Part shown: piece by piece, positions 1 to 64,000 of the stretch | Numbering within the stretch: position 1 is the stretch's first letter | Layout of the letters: every line of letters starts with the position of its first letter | Assembly: GCA_948474755.1 (NCBI GenBank) | Contig: CAOLHI010001801.1 | Span: forward strand, 263,240 to 327,239 | Source: Ctenosaura bakeri | Taxonomy: Eukaryota > Chordata > Lepidosauria > Squamata > Iguanidae | Length of the DNA stretch: 64,000 nt | Reading direction: 5' to 3' | Notes under the pieces: model-generated | Told to the model about the DNA's origin: nothing | Seen by the model: the letters and a program-made list of their open reading frames with translations, nothing else | The model's database searches: none | Position numbers and translations under genes: made by a program

Positions 1-1238
1 TTCCACAAATGTGAAAAACCAAAAAATCTTAAGTGGCTGGAAATCTACTTCTGATCTTACAGACAATTTTTAATGTTAAACTGGGTCAGGGGATGATTTG
101 CAACATATTTAAAAGGTAAATAGCTGCTCCTGTGAGCAATCCAAGAAGTCATGAGGCTGTACAATGCCCACCCCTGTTGTAGGAAAGAGGAACAGCAGAA
201 TTCGGATATATCCACAAACTCTAGTACATTAACATTGGGTTGAACCATGGTTTCCTGGCACGCTAACACTACTTAACACCACCCATTTTACCATAACTCC
301 TTTCTGGTTCCCAGGTAGCATCACACTACAATCCAATAGCTCTCTCCACCATTCATATGGTTATATACTCATCTTATCTTTAGGCAATATCTTTCTTCTC
401 AACTTTGTTACATTTGTTAAAACCAAACTTGTACTTCATCACCATACCCACAAGTTTTGCATTTCCATTATAGTTTACACACGCTTGCTCATATGTATAA
501 ACATTTGTTCCTGGGCATTTCACTCCATTCATCTGATGAAGTAGATTTACTCTACAAAATCTTATGCTACAGATTTCTCTCTCTCAGTCTCAAAAGTGCT
601 GCAACATCCTTTTGCAAACTGACTCAGACTTACACAGCTATATCTGGACTGTTCTTTAATGGCAGCCATAGCAGTGGCCTTAAACAGCACACCTATAAAG
701 TTTCAGTATGGGTGCAACAATTTATATGGAGGTGGCTGGAGGTGGGTAGAACAATTTACCATTGCTGAGGGAAGGAGCAATGTGTACAAACATGGCATGA
801 GTTATAGAAATGTCCCATGAAATAAACTGCCAAATTTCATAAGGATAGGTCTGGGGTTATGGCATTATGATAGTTAAAACCAGTCTAAAGCTTTTTAAAT
901 AGTGAAGTATAGAAGCTGTGGAATAATTTGTTCCTGTCCTTGCCCCAACACATCTCATCTGCATTAGCCAGCCTGCTTAGCTGTGCCTACAGCCCAACAG
1001 CACTAGTCTCACAAGGGAAGAAAATAAGTATTACTAGTTGGTAGCGTTTTAAATGTGGATTCTGAGAAACTGAGAAGATGAACATTCTGACAGATGAACT
1101 AAAGAAATGGAATCTAAACATTTTTAGGAACTGGAACTTAGGATGTTGCTGCTAACTGATGGAGTCCTATTGTGGTTTTACGTTAGTGTGAGTATCATTG
1201 TGCAAACCGCTGCAATTTCTTGGCGACTGGGCAAGGAT

Positions 1239-1306
1239 GCCATCCCATTCAGAGCTGCTCAAGGGCTCTGACGCCATCCCATTCAGAGCTGCTCAAGGGC
1301 TCTGAC
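1239..1306. repeat. Exact tandem duplication, 2 x 34 bp
   Basis: Two identical adjacent 34-bp units (1,239-1,272 and 1,273-1,306), each beginning GCCATCCCATTC and ending GGCTCTGAC. Absence of any mismatch suggests a recent slippage or repair event. Confidence 0.9.
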
Positions 1307-1417
1307 TTTGACATACTCTTCAGAAAACTCTTGAGGTAGCAGCACTGGATGCATAATGGCACAATCCAATATTGCAGCACAGCTGTGTTTTCACAATTTT
1401 AGGCGACACACACACAC

Positions 1418-1628
1418 AGAGCCAGCATGGTTTAGTAGTTTGAGCATTGTGACTATGACCCTGGAGACCAGAGTTCAATTCCTCACTTGTCCATGGAAAC
1501 CCATTGGGTGACCTTGGGCACATCACACACACCCAGCCCCAGAAAACCCCATGATAGATTTGCCTTAAAGTTGCCTTAAGTTGGAAATGACTTGAAGGCA
1601 GGTAAAAACAAACAAAGACACACAAATG
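1418..1628 (+). mobile_element. tRNA-derived SINE, lizard type
   Basis: The head shows pol III boxes typical of tRNA-derived SINEs: a box A-like TAGTAGTTTGAG and a box B-like AGTTCAATTCC. It is followed by the body with GACCTTGGGCACATC and AACCCCATGATAG, and the tail GGAAATGACTTGAAGGC. The A/CA-rich 3' end is followed by GACACACA, also present just before the head, a possible short target duplication. No protein is encoded; mobility would have depended on a LINE. Confidence 0.8.
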
Positions 1629-3581
1629 GCTAGAATCCTATTGGGGGCATACTCCAGTGTTGTAAAATGAGAAGTCTGACAAGCCTGGGTGGAGCCAGAC
1701 AATCACAGCTTCATAATGCTGCTGGTGGGGGCGGTAACAGAACAGAGGTTTGTCTGTTGAACTGTCAAAGGGATCCAGTTAGAAACAGGGATAGGGTCAT
1801 TTAGGAAAGGAGGAGTTGTTGAGATCTGAATTGGGGAGCCCTAGGATTAAAACTGTGGGGTCAATCTGGATAAGGGATCATCACTTATACAAGTACACTT
1901 GTGCAACTGGCTGCCTTTTTTAAGACACTGCATCCTGATTACAGCAATGCAAGCCAAGGTTTTCCACTGTGTTTTCATGAGCCCCTACAACATTTTAGGT
2001 TTTCTCCGGAACTGATGCTCCTACTCCTTTCCCTTCAGCAGAATAAAAAAGCAAATTGGAGGTCTAGCATTCAGACTAGCAGAGTGGTACATACTATAAG
2101 AGGAGCTGAGAGCCAGTGGGGATGGAGGAGCTAGGTTCTGATGGAACGCCATATTCAAACCACTCCCCCAGCTGTGAAGCTCACATTACAATTTACGAAA
2201 TGATGACAAAAGTTACTAAGAGGTATTCAGCACTATCATTACTTGCATCCCCTTCCTTTCTCTCTTTTGTCCCTGGTAGGTTCTCTCTTTAAACACTGTC
2301 AGTGCTTTTGACCACTTTTGTTTTATGCATTGAAAAGTCTCTTGCATCACCCTCCCCCACTTTTCAAAACCTGAAATGACACAGTAAGAATATTCTATGA
2401 TCTCCTTGGGAAAGAAACACAGAGGAAAGAGTAGTCCACACTGTAGTTGAGCTGAAAACTTCAAAATACAAACTCAGACTGATCAAAGCTTTACCAGTCC
2501 ACACCCCCAAAACTGAAAAACCCAAGGATCAAATGGTGATGGCACTAACAATCCCTTACAGACTATAAAATTTTATGTATTAAAAAATAGAAAACATAGC
2601 TATTGACTTCCAAAGAAGATCTAATGAAGTCAGCTGCCATTTTTAAAGCTGTGAACTTATTTTATAAGTATAACCTGACTGTGATTCCAACTCAGCACCT
2701 CCCAAGCCTAAGGCAGCTAGAGATCATCTCCTTTGAAGTATTACACCTTCAGCATTTCAACACTTAAGATGACCACACCTTTTTCTGGAAATGGTTTCAA
2801 TCACCAACAATTGGAACACTGAAAACACTGTTGCAAAAACCTGGAGTTTTTTTTCTCTTCTGAAACTTGTCAGTTGTTTTGGCTCCATTAGTTTTATTAG
2901 TGGTTACTGCCGCTTATAGCTATGCCTTGAAACAACCACTAAAACACCAAAGTGTATAACCTTTAAGTGAATATTCAACTAATATGTAACATGTGATTAA
3001 AATCAACTAATACAACTTTCATTATCAAAATATCCAGGAGCAACTGGGAACAGCTTCCATATTTAGTGTTTACTACAGTGAATCTTTGGTCCACTAAATG
3101 TTTTCGACCACAACTCCCACAGTTCCTTATCACTGGTCATGCTACAAGCAGACAGCTGCATCCTCATTTCATTTTGGTTTTATTTTTTTAAATTGGTATT
3201 CAGTCTTTTGAACTGTGTGTCTGGCTCTTGTGGAGGAAGAAAGAAATGACCAGCTATTACTGTCCTTGTGGCAAGAGTGGTAGCTACCACAACAGAAAGA
3301 AGCGATGAAGATCCATCTGTATTCTTCTGGGAATGGACGTAAACTGAAAAAGCACTGGTAAAGATGCCAACTTCCTATGCATAATTTAATTATGACAATT
3401 TTAAGAATGCTGAACTTACATGCTCAATTTAACAAATATAATCTAAAATGTAAATGAAAGGTGGCATGGGTAGGATGTTTAATTTGCAGTTGGCTTTAAA
3501 GCAAAAACAGCAGTCTTTGCCCAAATGTTTACAGGGGAAAAACAGTCAGGGGGAATAAAGTAGTGACAATATTTATATTAC

Positions 3582-59192
<55,611 letters not shown>

Positions 59193-59841
59193 CTAATGTT
59201 AATTGAAGTAAAAAGTAATGGATGGGCAGCAATCATGGGAAACTGATACAGTCACTAAAACTTTTGTGTTACAAAGCAAATATTACTTTGTTGTAAAGGG
59301 CAAAAAAAAAAAAGCACAGTGAAAAATTTCCTCTCTATGCATACAATGCATCTCTAAAGTGCTTCCTGCATCATGAACTGTGTCAACTATATCAACTGGG
59401 AAGCATTAAGAAGACAGCACTTGCTCATTTAAGGAGTACCCTATATCTAAAAATAAAGCACATGGTGAAGAAATTTTCAAGCAGACACATGTAGCCCACT
59501 TCAGTGGGGGAGAGGCTGGTTTAGTTTGGGCCTGATTCACCTCACATTATATATAATACATCCACGTGTCATACTACCTGGGCAATTTATTCTGCTCATT
59601 GTAAAATGTCTCATAAGAAAGGATTATAATTTACAAACTGATTAATTAGCACATATATCTGCTGTACTACAGCAGTAGACAGAAAGTACTAATATCTGTT
59701 TGTAGATACCTAAGCAATCTGTAGTAGGTTGGCAAGAGCTTCCAATGTTTAACTGACTGACAAGAGCAAATAAAACGCTCCTACTCACCACACCAATGAA
59801 CAGGTTGCTTACCTGTAACTGTGGTTCTTCGAGTGGTCATC

Positions 59842-59983
59842 TGTGCCATCATACACTAGGAGCTTTAGCGCCTGCGCGGTAGCGTTCGGAAACTTCTAGA
59901 GCTTGTTCGCTTGGCGGGAACCCCTCCCCCACGCCGGTACTGCGCATGCTCCTCCCGCCGAGCAACGTTCTCTCCTCAGTTCT
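59842..59983. repeat. DIRS copy 2 left inverted terminal repeat
   Basis: Homologous to 35,931-36,071. Starts TGTGCCATCATACACTAGG and ends CTCCTCAGTTCT. Its inverted partner must lie beyond the window. Confidence 0.85.
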
Positions 59984-60041
59984 GTCGTCCGCCGTAGAAC
60001 CTACAGGGACCAGAGAAAGAGGGGAGGAAGGGCGGGTGTGT

Positions 60042-60132
60042 ATGATGGCACAGATGACCACTCGAAGAACCACAGTTACAGGTAAGCAACCTGTTCTTCT
60101 TCTTCGTGGTCTCTGTGCCTTCATACACTAGG
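60042..60132. repeat. DIRS copy 2 internal complementary region
   Basis: CACAGATGACCACTCGAAG through CAGGTAAGCAACCTGT is the reverse complement of the left end (59,800-59,845). CTTCTTCTTCGTGGTCTC should complement the unseen right end, as in copy 1. CATACACTAGG also pairs with the left repeat. Confidence 0.88.
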
Positions 60133-60170
60133 AGACTGTGTAGCTTACCGGTCGGACGGCGGGTCAGGTC

Positions 60171-62039
60171 CTACAGCACGGAAGCCAACACCTCACGTCC
60201 AAACCGGGCATCTCTGCGCGACCGGCAGTCGAGCCTGTAGTGGCGCACAAAGGTCGATGGTTGGGACCAGGTCGCCACACGGCAGAGTTCATGCAGGTCA
60301 ACTCCTCGCAGGAGGGCCGCAGAAGTAGCCACCGCTCTGGTGGAGTGGGCTCGAAGCAGGACTGGCGGAGGCTTCCTCGCGAGCTCATACGCCAGTTGAA
60401 TTGTCCGTACCACCCATTTGGAGAAGCGCTGGGTGGACACTTTGAGGCCCTTCCGACGTCGCCCATAGCAAACGAAGAGATGCGGCGTCTGTCGGAAGGA
60501 AGCAGTCCTGTCCATGTAGAAGGCCACGGCCCGACGCACGTCCAGGGAGTGGAGAGACCGCTCCAACGGTGTCGTCGGGTTCGGGAAGAAGGCAGGCAGG
60601 ATGATGTCCTGGTTGAGATGGAAACTGGACACCACCTTAGGCAGGAACGAGATGTCAGGTCTCAGGACCACCTTGTCTCTGTGGAAGACCGTGAAGGGCT
60701 CATCGGATCGAAGAGCTGAGATCTCACCCGCTCGCCTCGCTGAGGTCACCGCTACCAAGAAGGCAGTTTTCATGGTCAGGAGCCTATCATCCGAGGTCGC
60801 CATCGGCTCGAAGGGCGGCTTTGTCAGCTGCGAGAGCACCAGCGAGAGGGACCACGGCGGTAGCGGCGGCGATACCGGCGGGTAGAGATGATGAAGTCCT
60901 TTCAGGAACCGCTTAACGGTATCGTTCCTGAAGAAGGACGAGGCAGCCGACCGTGGCGGTTGGTATGCCACGATCGCGGAGAGATACACCTTCAGGGATG
61001 GAAACGCCAGCCCCTGTTGCCGGAGGTGCAGGAGGAAATGCAGGACGGTAGAGAGCCCCGCGGGCGATACCGGCTCACTCCTCTCGTTAGCGAAGGTCAG
61101 GAAGCGTCGCCACTTGTATTGATAGTTGCGACGGGTGGATTCCTTCCTGGCCGCGACAAGGACGGTACCGAGCACGGGATCGTCTAGTGCGATATCCTCC
61201 AGGCATGGAGGGCCAGGCGTGGCAGGTCTGGATGGAGGACTCGGCCGCCGGAGTGGGAGAGCAGGTCTGGTGTCGGTGGCAACCGGAGCAGGTCGTCTCG
61301 TGCGGCTTGTAGCAGGGGTGCGAACCAATGTTGCCTTGGCCAGTACGGGGCTACCAGGATCGCGTCGGCTCAGTCGGCGAGGATCTTCGATATCGTCCGG
61401 CCGAGCAGCGGGAACGGCGGGAACGCGTAGAGGAGTTCCCCGGTCCACGGAAACTGGAAAGCGTCCCCGATGGAGGCACGATCGTGGCCTGCTCTGGAAC
61501 AGAATCGGTGACACTTCGCGTTTTCCCTGGTCGCGAAGAGGTCGATCGATGGTTCGCCCCAGCGGTCCCGAATCAGTCTGAACGCCTCTCCGGAGAGAGA
61601 CCATTCGTGATGGGATGAGGTGTCCCTGCTGAGGGCGTCTGCCGTGGTGTTCTCCTGCCCGGCCAGGTGAACTGCCACGGGATGCGTATGCAGGCGAATG
61701 CACCATTCCCACAAGTCGAGTGCAATGTTGAGCAGGGTTGTGGAGTGAGTCCCTCCTTGTCTGTTGATGTAACAGACGGCGGTGGTATTGTCCGTCAGAA
61801 CCAGGACCGTCCGCCCCGCTACGACGTGGCGGAACGCCCGTAGCGCTTTCAAGACGGCGAGCAGCTCCAGCGCGTTGATATGGAGAGCGGTCTCGTCGTC
61901 GGTCCATCTGTCGCGGACTCTGAGATCGCCGCAGTGGGCACCCCATCCATACAGGGAGGCGTCGGTCGTTACCGTCACCTTCGGTGTCGGCTGTTGGAAA
62001 GGCATCCCTGACATGAGATTGCGTCGCGACTGCCACCAT
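60171..62039 (-). CDS. DIRS tyrosine recombinase (catalytic part ~residues 230-622)
   Basis: The 622-codon open frame overlaps the RT-RNase H frame over 61,370-62,039. That N-terminal third is probably a shadow of the RT frame, and the true start is unknown. From about residue 270 the protein is a lambda-integrase-type tyrosine recombinase: core-binding part with ESTRRNYQYKWRRF, catalytic Arg in SARRAGEISAL (R436), HSTR box (H565, R568), W591 of VATW, and nucleophile Tyr in FVRHY (Y601). It would integrate the circular DNA copy into the genome. It ends just before the internal complementary region. All key residues are present. Confidence 0.88.
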   Translation of the reverse strand: MVAVATQSHVRDAFPTADTEGDGNDRRLPVWMGCPLRRSQSPRQMDRRRDRSPYQRAGAARRLESATGVPPRRSGADGPGSDGQYHRRLLHQQTRRDSLHNPAQHCTRLVGMVHSPAYASRGSSPGRAGEHHGRRPQQGHLIPSRMVSLRRGVQTDSGPLGRTIDRPLRDQGKREVSPILFQSRPRSCLHRGRFPVSVDRGTPLRVPAVPAARPDDIEDPRRLSRRDPGSPVLAKATLVRTPATSRTRRPAPVATDTRPALPLRRPSPPSRPATPGPPCLEDIALDDPVLGTVLVAARKESTRRNYQYKWRRFLTFANERSEPVSPAGLSTVLHFLLHLRQQGLAFPSLKVYLSAIVAYQPPRSAASSFFRNDTVKRFLKGLHHLYPPVSPPLPPWSLSLVLSQLTKPPFEPMATSDDRLLTMKTAFLVAVTSARRAGEISALRSDEPFTVFHRDKVVLRPDISFLPKVVSSFHLNQDIILPAFFPNPTTPLERSLHSLDVRRAVAFYMDRTASFRQTPHLFVCYGRRRKGLKVSTQRFSKWVVRTIQLAYELARKPPPVLLRAHSTRAVATSAALLRGVDLHELCRVATWSQPSTFVRHYRLDCRSRRDARFGREVLASVL

Positions 62040-63097
62040 CGGAGGGATGAGCGGACGTCTCCCGGCAGCTGCAGTCGGAGTGTCTGTTCATCTCGCAGGG
62101 GGTCGAATATGCGGACGAACCAGTGTTGAAGAGGTCTCGCTCTCAGCCTGGCGAGATATGTCACAGCGGTCGTTGCAGCCATGTAGCCCAAGAGCTGCTG
62201 GACGCTTCTCGCAGATAACGTTGGGGCCGTACGAGCATGAGCGGCGGCCCGGATCAGGGTTTGGGCTCGAGACTCTGGTAGGTACGCCCTGGCGGAGGTC
62301 GAGTCGAGCGTCGCCCCGATGAAGTCCAAGATCCTCGCCGGCTCGAGGTGGGACTTCTTCGGATTCACCCGTAGACCAAGGCGGGTCAGGAGTGACAACG
62401 TCATGTGGACGTCGTGGTAAAGTCTCTGTTTGCAGGACGCCACCAACAGCCAATCGTCGAGGTAAGGGAAGACAGAAGCACCCTTCGTCCGCAGGAAGGA
62501 TACCACCGGGGCCATGCACTTGGTGAAGACCCTTGGGGCAGTCGAGAGTCCGAACGGCAGCACCTTGTACTGGTAACAGGTGTCGTCGACTGCGAAGCGG
62601 AGGTACCGTCTGTGCTGCGGGCGAATGGCGATATGGAAGTATGCGTCTCGGAGATGGATGGAGGCGAACCAGTCCCCTCGATGTAGGAAGGGCAGGATCG
62701 ACGGTATCGTGACCATCTTGAACCTTTTGGGGCGGATGTAGTAGTTCACCCCTCTGAGGTCTAGGATCGGCCGGAGGGTACCGTCGGCTTTCGGTACCGT
62801 GAAGTACCTGGAGAAGAAGCCGGTGGTCTTGGCTTCTTGCGGGAGCTGCTCGATCGCCCCTTTCTGGAGGAGGGATTGGATCTCTTCCAGGAGGGCCGGA
62901 CTCGACGGCGTGGAATAGTAAACGCCTCGAGGAGGAATATCGAGAAACTCGATGGCATAGCCAAGACGGACGATGGAAAGCACCCAAGAGTCCGTAGTGA
63001 CACATTGCCACTCCGCAAGATGTCGAGCCAGAGTCGGTCGGTCTCCGAGCGCTGATGGTAGGCTGAAGAGTGGGTATTGGTAGGTCCTGCCAGGCAC
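61370..63097 (-). CDS. DIRS reverse transcriptase-RNase H, intact
   Basis: 575 residues. Reverse transcriptase: VPKADGTLRPILDLR (101-115), motif A LRDAYFHI (D151), PFGLSTAPRVFTKCMAP (181-197), catalytic YLDD (212-215). RNase H: TTDASLYGWGAHC (D379), NALELLAVLKALR (E411), LTDNTTAVCYI (D436), and ENTTADALSR (D487). It would copy the element's RNA into circular DNA. The start given is a GTG just after the Gag stop, in the +1 frame relative to Gag. The frame stays open upstream within Gag, so frameshifting or an internal start is possible. The frame is complete, unlike copy 1. Confidence 0.92.
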   Translation of the reverse strand: MPGRTYQYPLFSLPSALGDRPTLARHLAEWQCVTTDSWVLSIVRLGYAIEFLDIPPRGVYYSTPSSPALLEEIQSLLQKGAIEQLPQEAKTTGFFSRYFTVPKADGTLRPILDLRGVNYYIRPKRFKMVTIPSILPFLHRGDWFASIHLRDAYFHIAIRPQHRRYLRFAVDDTCYQYKVLPFGLSTAPRVFTKCMAPVVSFLRTKGASVFPYLDDWLLVASCKQRLYHDVHMTLSLLTRLGLRVNPKKSHLEPARILDFIGATLDSTSARAYLPESRAQTLIRAAAHARTAPTLSARSVQQLLGYMAATTAVTYLARLRARPLQHWFVRIFDPLRDEQTLRLQLPGDVRSSLRWWQSRRNLMSGMPFQQPTPKVTVTTDASLYGWGAHCGDLRVRDRWTDDETALHINALELLAVLKALRAFRHVVAGRTVLVLTDNTTAVCYINRQGGTHSTTLLNIALDLWEWCIRLHTHPVAVHLAGQENTTADALSRDTSSHHEWSLSGEAFRLIRDRWGEPSIDLFATRENAKCHRFCSRAGHDRASIGDAFQFPWTGELLYAFPPFPLLGRTISKILAD

Positions 63098-63098
63098 G

Positions 63099-64000
63099 TC
63101 AAAACCGAGACTTTGTCTCGGAGGAGGACTTCTTGGACGAAGCCGGGCGTCGTCTAATCGTGCGTCTGGCCGATGAGCCGGAGGACGGTCTCGACTGTCC
63201 AGACTGGGCCGAACGCTGGAACGACGAGGTGGAAGATCGTCGCCAGGATGGGCAGAAGGTGGAGGCCCTGCGGGCTTGCGTGGCCGGCTGTAGCCCGATC
63301 TTCTTGGCGGTCAGCCTCGCCTTAACGAGATTGTCCAAAGCTTCGTCGGTGGACGAATTGAATAGGCCCTCACCGTCGAAGGGGAGATCTTCAATCCTCC
63401 TTCTGGTGTCCTCCTGGATGTCGGCCGGCCGCAGCCAAGCATGGCGGCGCAGGCCGATGGATCCCGCCATGACCCGGGAGGCAATCTCCACTGCGTGCCT
63501 GGAGGAGGCCATCTGCTGCCGAGCGATGGAGATGGCCTCGTTGAAGATCACGGAGGAGGCTTGGCGGATGTCCTCCGGTACCACCTCCATCGCCGGTTGC
63601 AGGCGATCGAGCACCTTTTTCAGGTATGCCGCGAGGCAAGCCTGAGTGTTGGACAGCCTGATCTGCAAGGAGGCGGCGGAATAGAACCTTCTTGCATAGG
63701 CGTCCAACTTCCTGCCCTCTTTGTCCGGCGGGGTGGTGTGTTGCCTGCCGGAGCCTTTCGTCTGTGCCGACTCAACCACCACAGAGTTCGGTGCAGGGTG
63801 ATTAAAGAGATAACCGGCGTTATCCTTCTGCACCCTGTAGAGGTGTTCCAACCGCTGCGGTATCGGCTGAGCCGAGGCCGGCCTATCCCAGGCGGCCTTC
63901 ACCAGTCTGGATACCCGGGGCAGGAGAGGCAGCGGGGCCGTGGCAGGTTGCTTCCCTTCAAAGACGGAGAAGACTGGATCGTCGTCCTCCGGTTCCGCAT
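63099..64000 (-). CDS. DIRS Gag, C-terminal part (continues past the window)
   Basis: Open from the window edge (EDDDPVFSVFEGKQPATAPL) to TGA at 63,099. Conserved against copy 1 through QPIPQRLEHLYR, SVVVESAQTKGSGRQ, HTTPPDKEGRKLDAYARRF and ETKSRF at the end. Family knowledge makes it the structural protein; no zinc knuckle is in the visible part. The N-terminus and start codon are out of view. Confidence 0.82.
   Translation of the reverse strand, partial: AEPEDDDPVFSVFEGKQPATAPLPLLPRVSRLVKAAWDRPASAQPIPQRLEHLYRVQKDNAGYLFNHPAPNSVVVESAQTKGSGRQHTTPPDKEGRKLDAYARRFYSAASLQIRLSNTQACLAAYLKKVLDRLQPAMEVVPEDIRQASSVIFNEAISIARQQMASSRHAVEIASRVMAGSIGLRRHAWLRPADIQEDTRRRIEDLPFDGEGLFNSSTDEALDNLVKARLTAKKIGLQPATQARRASTFCPSWRRSSTSSFQRSAQSGQSRPSSGSSARRTIRRRPASSKKSSSETKSRF

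Larger units (their letters stand above)
1..3581 (-). other. MIPEP intron (3' part of gene), open at the window edge
   Basis: AT-rich intron sequence downstream of exon l. It holds a SINE at 1,418-1,628 and an exact 34-bp tandem duplication at 1,239-1,306. A weak trace of a repeat containing ACAACTCCCAC lies near 3,105. Nothing else was recognised, and no terminal MIPEP exon was found. Confidence 0.6.
59193..64000 (-). other. MIPEP intron upstream of exon a, open at the window edge
   Basis: 59,193-59,799 is plain AT-rich sequence. From 59,800 to the window end it is the second DIRS element. No further MIPEP exon is found. Confidence 0.6.
59800..64000 (-). mobile_element. DIRS retrotransposon with intact frames (copy 2), cut by the window end
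   Basis: Same design as copy 1. Its left terminus ACAGGTTGCTTACCTGTAAC is at 59,800, with the left inverted repeat at 59,842-59,983, the internal complementary region at 60,042-60,132, tyrosine recombinase, RT-RNase H and Gag on the minus strand. The right terminal repeat lies past 64,000. In contrast with copy 1 the three frames are open throughout the visible part, and CpG is dense, which suggests a younger insertion. Sense to MIPEP. Confidence 0.93.

Noticed and set aside
1418..1500. A tRNA gene
   Set aside because: Box A- and box B-like motifs are present but no cloverleaf can be drawn, and the body and tail are those of a SINE.
61370..62039. N-terminal third of the 622-codon recombinase frame as a distinct domain, such as a methyltransferase
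   Set aside because: It lies entirely over the RNase H coding region in another frame, is Arg/Pro-rich and shows no methyltransferase motif.
60240..63645. Plus-strand frames of 90-190 codons across DIRS copy 2, and similar ones across 36,236-41,741
   Set aside because: They are shadows opposite the DIRS genes in GC-rich DNA, with no known domains.

Overview
The window is eukaryotic nuclear DNA from a reptile, most likely a squamate and possibly an iguanian lizard. It holds one recognisable protein-coding gene, MIPEP (mitochondrial intermediate peptidase), on the minus strand, spread over more than 55 kb. The reptile call rests on the mix of mobile DNA in the introns: CR1/L2-type LINEs, a BovB (RTE) fragment, tRNA-derived SINEs of the type common in lizards, a 5S-rRNA-derived SINE, hAT and Tigger-like DNA transposons, a Penelope-like element and two DIRS elements. 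No species was identified by search.

Twelve consecutive MIPEP exons can be placed (59,192 down to 3,582). They join in frame with GT-AG borders and encode about 419 codons, matching roughly residues 263-681 of the ~713-residue mammalian enzyme, including the HEMGH zinc site. The N-terminal exons lie beyond position 64,000. The short C-terminal exon lies before position 1.

Layout by intron: 1-3,581 is mostly plain with one SINE. 3,656-5,157 is plain. 5,280-21,556 holds a BovB fragment, a Tigger-like MITE, a nested hairpin, a 5'-truncated LINE with reverse transcriptase (13.4-16.06 kb), an insert with a 17-bp target duplication, a 5S SINE and three hAT-like elements. 21,677-26,125 holds one hAT MITE. 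26,201-33,945 holds a CR1 3' end, a Tigger-like MITE and a palindromic MITE. 34,056-42,985 holds a complete but decayed DIRS element. 46,188-54,937 holds a Tigger-like MITE, a MIR-like SINE, a hAT element with nested SINEs, a palindrome of two Penelope-like LTRs with hammerhead ribozyme cores, and two LINE fragments. 54,991-57,721 holds a Tigger-like MITE and a small duplicated copy of a MIPEP exon border. 59,193-64,000 holds a second DIRS element, cut by the window end, whose open frames are intact.

The two DIRS elements are the GC- and CpG-rich parts of an otherwise AT-rich window. They encode Gag, reverse transcriptase-RNase H and a tyrosine recombinase, and carry inverted terminal repeats plus an internal complementary region. 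Both lie in the same orientation as MIPEP. The best candidates for follow-up are the paired ribozyme-bearing Penelope repeats, the intact DIRS copy, the splice-donor-like DIRS terminus, and the templated exon-border insertion.
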